The notes under the pieces are model-generated. The model was not told where the DNA came from. It made no database searches and worked only from the letters and a program-made list of their open reading frames with translations. 64,000 nucleotides of DNA, taken from Undaria pinnatifida (Eukaryota > Sar > Phaeophyceae > Laminariales > Alariaceae). Position numbers and translations under genes: made by a program. Shown in pieces: positions 45,201-58,128 of the stretch. Location of the stretch: NCBI GenBank assembly GCA_012845835.1, contig JABAKD010000010.1, positions 11,102,311-11,166,310 on the forward strand. The letters are read 5' to 3'. Each line of letters begins with the position of its first letter. Positions within the stretch are counted from its first letter, which is position 1.

Positions 45201-48200
45201 TGTTGATGCAAGCAGCTCGTTGCTCCGTCGGATGTTGATGTTTGGATTGCGGCAGACTCGATCGCCACAGTATTACGGCGATTCACTGTGAGCAGGATGA
45301 ATTGTCAAACAACCAAAGGGTACGAAAAGGAAACCGCCTTGCGTTTGAGTCAAGTTTATTTTGTTGGCTGGTCTTACCAGACATACAGAGCCTCAAATCG
45401 GACACAGACAGTCGTAGCGAAGGAGAGCTCGCCTGAAAAGGTGGCGATGCTTTCCTTTGGTGTGCGTGAATACGTCTTGTCAACTCTAGATCTCCGTAAT
45501 AGTCCCTGTCGGCACCAGCCTTCGCCGGTGCTTTTCCCCAGTGGTTTCGTGGTGACACGTTTATTGCGACTGTTGAGCCTGACGTACTGCAGTAAGTACG
45601 TGCTCTACACCCCTGCCGAGTGCATGGATCGGGGGCGATACGTCCTACTTGGCACACGGTTACATTTCTCCACCCTTCCGTCGCCACGTTAATAGGCGCG
45701 GCGGGGGTCTCGGTCTGGCCCCTCCCCCCGGAGACCTCAAGATCGCGAAAGGTGGCATTTTGACCCCGCCGGAGACAGGGGGGTCGGCAAACCGGCCCCA
45801 AGACCGCCGTGTTATGCGCCCGGGAGCACGGACGTTAACCCCGGTGGGCATAAGGTGAGTGTGGTTCTCGGCACCCTGGTGGGTTTCAGGTTACTGTGGT
45901 TCTCGGCACCCTCGTGGGTTTCAGGTTACTGTGGTTCTCGGCACCCTAGTGGGTTTTAGGTTGCTGTGGTTCTCGGCACCCTTTGGGGTAACAGGTTGTT
46001 TTGCTCGTTCGGTACCCCTTCGCTGAACCATACTACGCTGTAACGGTTGCGCTTTCGACCCCATCGTTTGTCGACGAGCGTTTCCTAAAAAGAATTTTGA
46101 CGCTCGATGTGCACTTTTAGTGCGGGCGTTCCGAATCATACCCCCCCCCCCCCCGCAGTTTAGTTGACTATGCATGCGTCCTCGGCTGATGTTAGTATCT
46201 TTTTTTTTTCAGAATGTTTAGCGATTTTTAATGCGCACTACCAGGTATGTCGCTCATGGGATGGTGTATCCGGCCTTTTATTTTTTTTGTCCCCGAAGGA
46301 GGTTTGGTCTGTCATTTTTTCCTTCTGAGGGTGGCTGCTTAACGCCTTTGCAACTGGAAACCCTTTTGGGGGGCATATTTACTCGAAGTTAGTATAGGAG
46401 GGATTTTGGGGCTATAACCCCACCGCAACACTTCCTCCGGTGTTCGCGACACCTCACCTCAAACCTGACTACGTTCATGGCGAAACAAAACACTAAAGAA
46501 AAAAAACACTCCCGAGTCAGTCTACGGTAGAGCCCCCCAACTTTTCTTGAACAGTGATCGATGGTTTCAAAGCCAGCTCCCGGCCGTATCTCCTAAAATA
46601 CGGTGCCCCTTGCCACTCCGACGTCGTCGTGTGATGGTCCGTGACAAACAAGAAAATATTGTGACGGAATTTTTTTTTCATAGCATCCTTCCTCGTGTCG
46701 AGTTGCCATGAAACGTTCGCAATAAGAAAATTCGCTGTTTTTTTGGGGGGGGAGTTACCGTAGAATCAGTCTCCGGCGGTAGGACAATTGTTTTGACTAG
46801 CGCTTGATAAACGCGCGCAAACCTACATAGATGGTATCCTGCTAGCCCTGGTGCCGGAAGGACCGAAGGGATCATTCGTTGGGGGGCAGTATGTACCGTT
46901 GCCCTTCCCCACCTGTAGCATGTTTGCTTTTTGAGCTCCTCAAGTGAATAGCAATGTTAGTTGCCACCGCTATATCGTAGCACGCCTCTTCACGGGCAAT
47001 GGAAGTGCGAGGAGGGGGTGGGCGGGTGGGTGAGCGGATGGGCTGATCGATCGTCGGCAGCTTCTCCTTTCAAGTGTCCTCAGTAAGCTTGCCCTCAAAA
47101 CCTCGAGATGCTGTGGCCTTTTGGGGTGCGTGGGTTGAAAAGCAGTTTATCTCAGGTGCACCTCGCCTTACACCTGATAAGCTTCGACCCCATATATTGG
47201 AACCGCCTATGTACCGTGAAAAAATTGTCACACGAGAGCACATCTCCAGAACAGCAGATGGGGTCTCATTCTCGCCTTTCTTCTGTCGTGGAGACGACGG
47301 GGTTGTGGAACAACGATTTTATTGTTTTTGCTATTCTGTCCTTTTCACTGCTGAAAACAAACCTACATTAAACCCAAGTGGTGTGTCCCGAAAACGCGGC
47401 TAGAATTCTCGCAACAATCCTTCCGCTACATGGGCGAACCTAGCTTAAGTTCAAGCGTTTCTCCCCAAACCGGAGTGCGACTCTCAAGTATTTAACGCTT
47501 GGCCCATTTCCAGCTCCTCAGATTAATATAGTCTAACTCCAAGTGTTTTGTCCCCGTGTCCGGACTGCGGTGCTAAAAGGGTTAATTCGTTTGCGTGTAC
47601 TTCCGTGTATCCAACGACGCTCGCAGCCGAGATCCAAGGAAAGCTGAACTGGCCGCTAGGCGCCTACCGTCAGCCTCGGCGGGAACGACCCCGAGAATTT
47701 CGCGACCGTCCCGAGTCATTGCTCTCTCTGGGCCTTCGGCTGCCGGTTCTCCAGCATCATTTTCTTCTTTCGCGTCGTTTTCATCGACACCAACCGGTGG
47801 TGGTGGCCTCCCGATCGGGGCACTTGCAACGCAGACGGGCATCGAGGACGCCGTAGCTGCCGCGTTCAACAGGGGTAAGACAACCGCGACTTTGTCGCCG
47901 CCACAAGCGCCGTTGTCAATGAGCGCACCGCCAGCAGCTGCCGTGCAAGAACCGGTAGAATTGTCCTCGACGACATTGAATTTTGCGTCCTTTCCGGACG
48001 GAGGAGGAGATGCTGTGGGGACAACCCCCACGCTTATTACGCCTTCCGTCGTGTCGACAACTCCCTCCGCGGATTGGTCAGCGTTTGGCGAAAAGGAAGG
48101 AGGAGGAGGAGGAAGAGGAGGTGGAGGAGGAGGAGGAGGAGGAGAAGCAGCAGGAGGAGGAGGAGGAGAAAAAGGAGGAGGAGATGGAGGAGGAGAAGGA

Positions 48201-51200
48201 GGAGGAGGAGGAGAAAAAGGAGGAGGAGATGGAGGAGGGGAAGGAGGAGGAGGGGGAGGAGGGGGAGGGCGAGGAGGGAGTTTTTCCGGATACCCTTTCT
48301 CTGCCGCAGCGCTGGCATCGCCGACAAACTCGGAGGTGTCGTCGATCGCGACACCATCTTCGTCTCCGTGGGCAACGTTTGGGGATGATTCGCTCACCAC
48401 GTCTGCGACAGCCACAGCGGCAGCGGCAACGGCGGCAGCGACAACGGCGACAGCGACAACAGCGGCAGCGGAAGCAACGGAAGCGACACAAGCCGGTGCC
48501 GGGAGATACTACACGTCGCAGTGGGGGGAAGGAGGACAACCAACCGGTGAAGGGCAACATGCCACAGGTGGCCAAGACTTGGTTGCACCGATTTCTGCTG
48601 GTGCTCCCGTTCATGGAGCGATAGGAGGCAAAGAAAAGGACGCCACCTTATCGGGGCCGCAAGGAGCGCTGCCAGCAGTAACTCCGGATTCGGAGACGTG
48701 CGAAAATAATCGGCCTACCGAAGAAGCATCAACCACTGAAGGAACGTCACCCGCCATGCCCTTTGACGGAGGTGGCGCTGTTGCGGAATCGAAACGCGCG
48801 ATTTCTGAAGTTCCTGTTGTTGCGTCGGCCGAGAGCCTTCCAGGGAAATCGGCCGCAACGCACATCAAGAACCTGAACGGAGAGGAGACTGCTGCCACGG
48901 ACGAACGGGAGACACCACCGGAGGGTGTCGGCGCCGATGCGAGCATTCAGATGCCGAGCACAGGGCAACTGCCTGCTGATGAACACGAGGACGGTGCTAC
49001 AGCAAAGACCAATAACATAATCACGTGCAACATTCCAGACAACCCCGGCTCGGACCCGGACCGTTTAGGTTCTGATGAAGAGGAGAACCAGGAGGTGCGC
49101 GCACAAGGTTCGGAGCTGTCGAAAATCACGTCTGATGCGGCTGCGGGGAAGCAGACCGCGGCACCTTCTGGACAACCGAACGAACCAGGTGACGAGGAGG
49201 AGGAGGAGGAGGAGAGGGAGGGGGAGGGGGAGGGGGAGGAGAAGGAGGAAGAGGCCGTTTCTAAACCTTTCGAACGCGAGGTGATGCAAGGCGAAGGGAA
49301 AGTGTTGAAAGAAGACAATGTTTTGCAAGAGGAGAAGGTGCTTCAAGCGGCTAAGGCGGTGTCGAGTGGTGACGGTGACAGCATCGCGGGAAGCACGCGG
49401 GACAACCGCAGGGACAACGACGGCGCGGCCATGGTTGAGGAGGGCTCTAACTCTACCGCACCCGTGGTTGTGGCAGAGACTGCGGCGGCGCTTTCGACTG
49501 ACGTCTCCGAGAGACAAGCGGCTAATGTCGACTCTGAGAGGCAAGCGGCTAGCGTCGAGTCCGAGAGGCAAGCGATTGGCAGTGTCGACTCCGAGGGACA
49601 GACAGTTAGCGTGGGCTCCGACAAACCAGCGGCCAGCGTCAGCTCCGACAAACAAGTAACTAGCGTCGACTCCGGGGGACAAACGATTAGCGTCGATTCC
49701 GAGGCGTCTGCGGCGTCTTCGGCTGTCTGCTCGGAGAGACACGCTGCTACCGTCGACGGTTCCGAGAGAGAAGAGACTACAAGCGTCAACTCCGAGAGGC
49801 AAGCGACAAACGTCGACACAACCGACGGTGTCGTTGACGACGCCGCTGCATCCGCGCCTTCGTCGACTGCCGCCGCGTCGAGCGCGGGGTCGGCTCAAAG
49901 CGAAGGGTCGACACTGCCAGGCACCCAGGAGACTCACGAGGAGCAGGTTGTTATCGCGCCGGGGGGCACGGTCACGGAGGAAACGGTAACAGATCGCGCG
50001 GTAACGCCGGTGGCGGCGGCGGCGGGCGGCCGCGTAATGGTTCGCGTCGAGGTTGGCGGCCGTGCTGTTGTCTTGGCGGGGCCTAAGTCGGTGTTGTTAG
50101 CGGCGGAGGCGGCGGCGTCGCACGCGAGGTCACCGTTGCTGGGATCGAACCCGAGGTTTCCGACGGCGCCGTCGTCGAGAGGGGACATGACTACGGTTGC
50201 GGTGGTCGATATGTGGAATGGAGGTGCTACGACAAGGTGAGTGGGTTGTCGTAAGGATTATCTTGGGTACGTCTTCAGTTAACCTTTTACTTACCGGTAG
50301 GACTTCATTGCTATGATTGAAAGGCTACGAATTTACTGCGCGTCAGTTGAGCATCGCCTATGGATGCCTTGACTCCGGCGCAAGAAACACGATCCTTGTG
50401 AGTTAAAAAACACCGGGTGCTTGGTAAGTGAAATGGTCAAATGAATGTTTTGCCTGTTTTGTCACATAATGCTGTGTTCGCATTTGTTTTGTTGCGTAGA
50501 ACCGTGCTTGCATACTTCCGGGCGACGCCACACCCCGCGTCATGTTGCTGCTCGCGCTCTCGAGAGCGCATCTTTGCACAAGCAAGAAGCTGTGGCTTGC
50601 ATACCGTTTGCGCCCTGAATGGTTTTGGCGAACTACAGTAATATTTTTTAACTGTCTACCGTTTCCTGCCGGTCTTGCCGTTTGGACGAAATCTGTCCTG
50701 AAGGTACCCGATCACCTGTCTGAGTGCCGTCCTCAGCCCGAGATCGGATGAACAGGTCATCGCCTTGCTTGCGAAAGGCGGAGTCCAGGTGAGGCCTCTG
50801 AACGTGTCTATGCCACAAGTTTTGTACTAATACCGTAGGGGTCCCTCTATAGTGCCGGTTGAGTAGTGCAGGTTGCGAAACAATGCTCATGACATTTTTT
50901 TTTTCAAAGTGTCGTTCCGATGATTTTGGTTTAAGGACCCCCGTCGTTCATACAGTACTGTAGCCAGAAGTGCTATACATTTGTTGCAGCACGTCTTCCA
51001 GCGTTTTGAGCTATTAGACACTTTTGCAGCGTGCTTTTGACCCATTTTATAAAGAAATATTCTAACAACGTCGGCTGTGAGTTCGACAAATTTAAGGTCG
51101 ATAGGTACTCATCTTTGCAAGCTGCGTGATACCACCGGTTCCCCGTTTTTTGCATGTTTTTCATGAGTTCAAAACCTGATCAATAGTAAATAGCATTTTC

Positions 51201-54200
51201 TTTATTTGCTATGTACGACTTCGCGGTCTTTCGAGGCAGCCGATTAGATCCCACGTCTCCTCGTGTTTTTGGTTGTGGATGTACACGGGTCCCCCGCCCC
51301 ATAAAAGCTCCAAGGTTGAACAGGCAATCCTTCCTTTGTTTTGGCGTTGCGAAGAACTTGTGACAGCATACGTGGGGCTCCCACTCTGTGGCAGTGCTTC
51401 TTTGCCGCTACTGGAGCTGGGGTAAAATACAGCATTTAGCATTTATAACATTTTTTCTTTTTCAGGACATGGTGGGATATATAATGTAGTTCGTTTACGT
51501 ACGTGGTTGATCGCAGGTTTGCTAGGGACTGCGACCTGTTTTCCTAAGAGTATAGCTTGTTAATCGGTAGCAAGAAGAAAGACGAAACGTCTAATAAGTA
51601 CATCGCGGGGTCTCCCAGTGAAGAAGTCGGAGTAACGCGGTATCCCGGCACAATGCGCTCGAAATTGTTCAACACGACGGGGAAATTGCACTCATAACGT
51701 GGGATTAATAGGAAAAGCTTTCCCCAATAAGGCGGTAGTAATGCTCTGGCACACCTACGGTGGTGATACATGTATTTTCGATGTTGCAAGACGGCTGAGC
51801 GTGCCGTGGTTAGTCCTGCGAGGCAACAACGTTGCCGTTTGTACGCTTGAGATGTGCTGGCCTATATGTTCCGTACACATAGTTCGCCTTCGCCCTTTCA
51901 TTCTCCGTCCCCTCGTCCCTTAGCTGCTGCCAACAAACGTGGCGCGTTGTCCACTGTCTGCGCCATCTGAAGCAGCTGTCCTCAAAAATAACGCGCGGTC
52001 AATTTTATGCACGGTCGGTCTCCCTGCTTCGGCATGCCAACAGTGTTCGCGCTTTTCTCCTGCGCGCTTTCCTGTGTAGCCTCTTTAATTTTGGATCCTA
52101 AGAATCCTCGGTCAACGCGCTGTCCGTGCTCGATCTGACTGCTTCGGCACGCCCATAATGCCCGTGCGTTCTCCTGCGCGCTTTGCTATATAAACATCCT
52201 CCCTGCTCTTTTTCACCCTTAAAGGTGTTCAGCGTCACCCAAAGGGTTCGCCGACGGCACGAGGTGATCGAGGGCTCCGATGTTCGATTCTGGAAGTGGA
52301 TGTCGGACGATGTCATCGCCATCGTCACCAAAACCGTGAGTGCTTTTGCGCTGCTGCGACGGCGGGATGCACGCTACGGTAGATATACCACTTTTTTTAT
52401 TCTTCTTCTGGGAATCCTCGCTTAAGAATCGCTCCACACGACACCAAAAACTGATTTTGGAGGAGAGAAAAAAAAGTCCTACCCGATGAACAGTCGATCC
52501 CATTGCCCAGGTATGCAACCAAACATTTTGCAAATCAAGAATGAAATTCTGGCGATTTTGGGTTAACGCCGTTACCACTGGAAGCCCTTTTCGGGGACAA
52601 TTTTACTTGAAAATAATATACCGGGTATGTTGGGGCTCTAAAGGGGTTAAGGCGCCCCGTCACTCAGAAACCGTTTCAGCCAAAAAAAGGTATACCTCTA
52701 TCGTAGCACGCGTCGCGGTCAGTAGCTGCTCCAAACATCGGCACAAGGATTGTTGACTACCCCCAGGCACCATGAACTTTTTTTATGTGTTCTACGGATG
52801 GACCCAAAACCGGTATATGCGAAGGAAAAGCGTACTGCGTGCCCACCACGCTACTTCTCGTACAGACACGCTTGAAAATATTGAAATGTTTTTTTTTTGG
52901 GGGGTCGCTATACGACTATAACCAAGAAATAATCAACTTCAACGCCCAAAACAGTTAACCCTTTTAGAACTGCAAAATATAGTCCACACTAATTCCAAGT
53001 AGTTTGTTCCCAAAGTAAAACGTGTGCGGCTCTAAAGCTAAGCCACCCCCCCCCCCCCCCCCCGCCGTCTCTGCTATTGTAACAATAATTGGAAAACCAA
53101 ACCTTCTAAGCTTATGCTGCGCTTGCGTGCCTCTTTTAGGTAAAACGTGTGCAGCTCTAAAGCTAAGCCACCCCCCCCCGCCGTCTCTGCTATTGTAACA
53201 ATAATTGGAAAACCAAAACTTCCAACGTTATGCTGCGCTTGCGTGCGTCTTTTCAGGCGGTGCTCAGCTGGGACGTGCGGGGGAAATCAATGCCGAAGAC
53301 TTTGTTCAAGCGACGCCGAGCGTACGATTCGTCGACAGTCCCTTCTAACCGCGTTTGCGCATACAACGCTTCGTCAGACGGCAGGTGACTGGCTGCCTGC
53401 CCCTCCATCCCTTCATTTTGCATCGCGTGGCTCATATTCCGCAATATATATTGTCAGGGTTTATTATCTCTGGTGAACCTTTGTGACAATATCTAAATTT
53501 TACACCAAAACGAGAAGGAAAAACACACGGAGTTTTTTTTTTTCTGGGTAGCTTTTTTTTCAGATCTTTTACGTCTTGCGGGTTTGACTCCCGTACGGGG
53601 AGGAGGCGCTTCCCGAACCCGCGCGTACTCGTTGCGTGATCTTAACCCTTGCTGTAGAACGGCAAAAAATATCCCCCACTATTATACTGTAGTTCCCAAG
53701 TCTTTTCTGCCCGCCAAAAATGTGGGTACAGCTGTAAAGAGGTGAATTTCGTCTCCGATAAGTGTTAATTTTTTTTCAATGTTGTTTTTGCCCCGTCCCA
53801 TTTTTGATTGTGTTGGCACTTTTTCTTTCTCCTTCTTCTCCCTCCTTAGCCGTAACTCAGATCCAGAAGTCATTAAGCAGGGTTTTCTCCCTTCCTCCCC
53901 ACTACGGCACGCGCCTTCATTTCTATTCGCGAGAAGACGTAAGACCTTTTTCTTCCCTCGTCGACTCGCATCGAGTTGTATACAGTATGTAGGGTCCCCG
54001 TTGAAGCGAGTACAGGAAAACTTGTTTGAGCGGAGTATAGCCTGTTTGTACAGTTTTTTCGTCCTCGCATTCGGACGATGGACGCGTGAAGCACCCCATG
54101 TGGTAGTTATCATAGTGAAATGTCCATGCCTTAGTTTGTTGTAAAAATGTTCACGTATCAGGTGTGTTGTATAGATTTTTATTTCTTATTCTATTGCTTT

Positions 54201-57200
54201 CGAAGGGGGGCGTCCGAGCGATCGGTAACTATGCTGTAAAGGCCGATGCGGGCGATAGGACGGACCGTGGCGTGTACCGATTGGCGCGGCTGCGGGGCCC
54301 TGTGGTATGCTCCGAGGACTTCCACTCGTAGGCTCGGAGTGCGTTCGTCCACAACGCAATGGTTCGTTCGCTAGCACACGAAGAAGTGCCATGCTATCGG
54401 CCATGGACCTTCCCGTCCAGCTTTCAAGAATCACTAGGAACGCAATCAGGGAAAGCGGAACTCCCTGAAAAATTGTATCCAACCATTCTATATGCGGTAA
54501 CATGCCCAATGATACGACCACAGCGGTACAGGCTGTTCAGGCTGCCGGCTCCGGCAGCGTAGAGCAGTCCCCACTCTTGCACCTTGTGCTCTTGCCCCTC
54601 CGAGAAAACGCGGAGTCGCTGCTCACGCTGCACGATAGGCTCACATAAGTCGCGCTCGGGCTTAGTTGATGGCGTGGGGGGTTATCGTGCATGGTGGTCA
54701 TCAGGCGAGCAAAGCGAGTCAAAAATTCAATCCCCTCCCCGCGTATACCATTCGCCCTCGTATTCGTACAATGCCGCGTCGGGGCGCGTCGAGGTTTCGC
54801 CCACCAGGCACAAATTTCTTGCACCAAGCGCGAAGCACCGCGAGGTGTTCAGCGACTGGCGTGAAGGGGCCAGTTAGCTTGCATCCTAAGAACCGCTTGT
54901 AAGGCGGGCACTTTCTAGCACACGAATGATAGCGTCAAACGCCTTGATTTGTTTTTCGGTGTGGCCATTTCCAGAAACAGCTAGGGGTAGTACTGTGCAG
55001 CTGCCCCACAGGGAGGAGGGGTCTCTCTGTCTTCTGCTGTGTTTGTGCGTGTGCTTGTCTGTCTCGTCTGTCGGCCCGCATGGCGTTCACTCGTTTTCGT
55101 TGGGGACTCTTATCGCTGACTCGTGCTGGTCGGTGAACACAGGTGGGGTCTGCTGGCCGTGGCCGATAGCGAGCGGCTGTGCGATGGTTGCAAGGGCGAC
55201 GCTGGCGTGGAGGGGGGCTGCACTTGTCAGGTGACGAGGGGCTTGAAAAATTATTACGGCTGTGAATAAGCCGAACGTGACGGCCACGATAGAGGTGCAC
55301 CACGATTTTTTCTTAATACTACCCCTCGCTTTAGGAGGCTTAAGACATGTCCTGCTTAGCCCCAAAAAAAATTGTTTGGAAAAAAAAGAAAACCTGCTTT
55401 ATCGCGGATGAAACATCCCGTGGCCTAGGTATACGACGAAAAATCATGCAAAAAAAAAAAAATGTTCCGACGGTTTCGAGTCAAGGAGCCCCGTCATTCA
55501 GAAAACATTTTTTTCAATCGAAAAGTGCCACCTCAATCGTAGCACGTTTCCCGACTCTTTTATGTGTAGACGCGTGCTAAGATAGAGGTGCACCACGTTC
55601 TTCTCTTAATACTACCCCTCACTTTAGGAGGCTTAAGACATGTCCTTTTTAACCCCAAAAAAAATGATTTGGGAAAAAAAGAAAACCTGCTTTACCGCGG
55701 ATGAAACATCTCGTGGCCTTGAGGTACAAGTATACAACAAGAACCATGAAAAAAAATGGCCTATTATTATTTTTTTTTCCGACGGTTTTGGGTGAAGGAG
55801 CCTCGTCATTCAGAAAATATTTCGCCAAAAAGAGGTACCTTTCTGCCAAAAAGAGGTATACCTTAATACCTCTATCGTAGCACGATTATATTGTCAACAT
55901 GTTACCAAGGCTATGGTGGGGGGGGGGTGTTACAAGTAATATCCCCGTTTTTTCACTGCTGAACGTGAGCCAGTCGCACGAGTGAGTCTGTACCTCACTG
56001 GACGAAGATACTTTAGGCGATTGGCTTGGCGCTGGCGTAGCCAACCGTTCCATGTCGGATTCATGTCTCAAAAAACAATATTAAAAACAGTACGAAAGTT
56101 TAAACAAGATCGCGAAGGAAGGGGCGGGAGGGGGGGGGATCGCTCGCGCGAGTGACTCCAAGCCAATGCAAAGCAAAAGTCCCCAAACCCAAACCGTAGC
56201 CTTGGTCAGTTTTGTTTTCTCTTTCTCGATGTTTAATGCTCTGCGAGCCACAAAATAAACGGGCAGAACTTAGGGAATTACCGCGAGGAACTTGCTGTAA
56301 TTTTTAGCCAAGTACGGGTAAAATACATAATTCGACGACTTAGTGCACGCCAACCCACTGTCCTACGGGCAAACTTGGTAAATTACCGCATGGAACTTGC
56401 TCTATACTTGCTGTAAGTCCTAGCCAAGTACGGGTAAAATGCGTATTCAACGACTTAGTGCACGCCAACTCACTGTCCTACATGTTATATGTCTTAGTTT
56501 TTGTCGTGCTCCCGATCTCGGCAAATGCAATGCAACTTGTTATTGTAGTCTCGTAGCCTGCCTTGTTCTTGCGTGGGCTTATACAGCAGGCTTGCCGAAC
56601 AGGGGCGCTCTCTGTATACTCCAGGCGATCTCCCGCAATCAAAACAGGAACAAGTCTGAGTGGGAGTGCAATGTTATCTGGTTAACACGCACTTGTGCTA
56701 TGTACATCTTCGAGCACGTTCTTGCGTCAAAGAGCGCATTTTATTATTTCTGCACCGTCGGCTAAAAGCCGCTGAACGGCCAATTAGCGTTGAGCGCGGA
56801 GAAACAAAAACAAAAACCTACCCTATAGCGATGCTTGGTCCTATAAATATATTGTCTCGAAGGCTCCTTTGTCCTAGCTCATCTCAAACGACGATTTTTC
56901 CTGCCTCTGCTGACATGATTCATGTTCCTACCTCGTCTCAAAACGATTCCTTTTTCTGCCTCACCTCAAGAAACGATGCTTTTTTATGTGCATATCTCGT
57001 TTTTCTCTCCATCTCCGCGACGCATGACGGAAAGACTTCCTTGATGGTAGACCTCCAAAGCTTCGACGAGCCGAACGCCACGCGCTGCTTCCGCGCCCTC
57101 GGCGCCGCCCTCTTGGACGCCCCTACGTCCCTCACTGAAGCTGCTGGTGCTGCGACTACAAAGGCAGCTTCATCTTCCGCCTCCGCCGGCCAAACTTCGA

Positions 57201-58096
57201 CGACAAGTGAGGGCGGAGTTTCTTTGTTTATTTTGTCAGGATTCCTTCTTCCGTGGAGAGGGGCTTTTTTTTTGTATCACATGTGGTCAGGACTTATATT
57301 CCCGTACTACTGTAGAGCGAGACAACTGCGAATATCATAATGCCTTCGATGGGTCGAGTACGTACATGGTGGAATCGTATGGTCTATCGGGGGCCATTCG
57401 TCTTATACGGCACCTTAGCCGGCTTTTCTGTTAGGACCGACTACATCAGTACACGTGCTGCCGAACTCAGAAGCTCGCCAGAAAACTCGTTCATTACACC
57501 CGTCTTCATAGACCTCATGCTGATGCAGTTGTTTCCCTGCGGTTCCGCCCGTACCGCTGGTACAACGGCTGGCGGTGGTGTGGTCCCAAACAATCATCGG
57601 CCTCCTTTTTTCGATAGTTAACGTTTCCGGTCTTCCCACGCCTTCCCGTTATGTGTGTCGTACGTAGACGCGTGGAAGGGAGCACTGCTTGTGGCTGTTG
57701 TTCCTGACGCGGAAAATCCCGGTTCGAACGTGCTTCAGATGCTGCGCCCCGAGGGCGTGATTGGAGGTCACGACGACGACTGCCTGTGCTCGATGGCCGT
57801 ACAGGCAGACCGAAGCCAACCCGCAGGTGGGTTATCTGTATACCGTGGTGCCCCCTTTGTAGCCTTTATAGCGCCGGTTGAGCAGTGCCGGTTGCCCTCT
57901 ACAGTGCCTGTAAAATCGCTTGGCACAGGTGGGAACAACCTGTAGTGGCGGCATGCGGAGTAGTGCCAGTTGCCGTAATAGTGCCGGTGTTTCCGGCCGG
58001 CACACACCAGCACTATAGAGGAATCACTGCTGTATATATATTTGGGTGTTACCGGCGTCATCCTTGTTGTTGTTTTGTTGCTGTTGTTTTTGTTTG

Positions 58097-58128
<32 letters not shown>

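Noticed and set aside
45283..45801. Frames of 134-172 codons on both strands between exons 30 and 31
   Set aside because: No motif, no splice logic; exons 30 and 31 join in phase without them.
47582..48415. 277-codon Pro-rich frame on the - strand and the Arg/Glu-rich + frame
   Set aside because: Shadows of exon 32, whose own frame is open for 2.6 kb and ends in recognisable clathrin-like strands.
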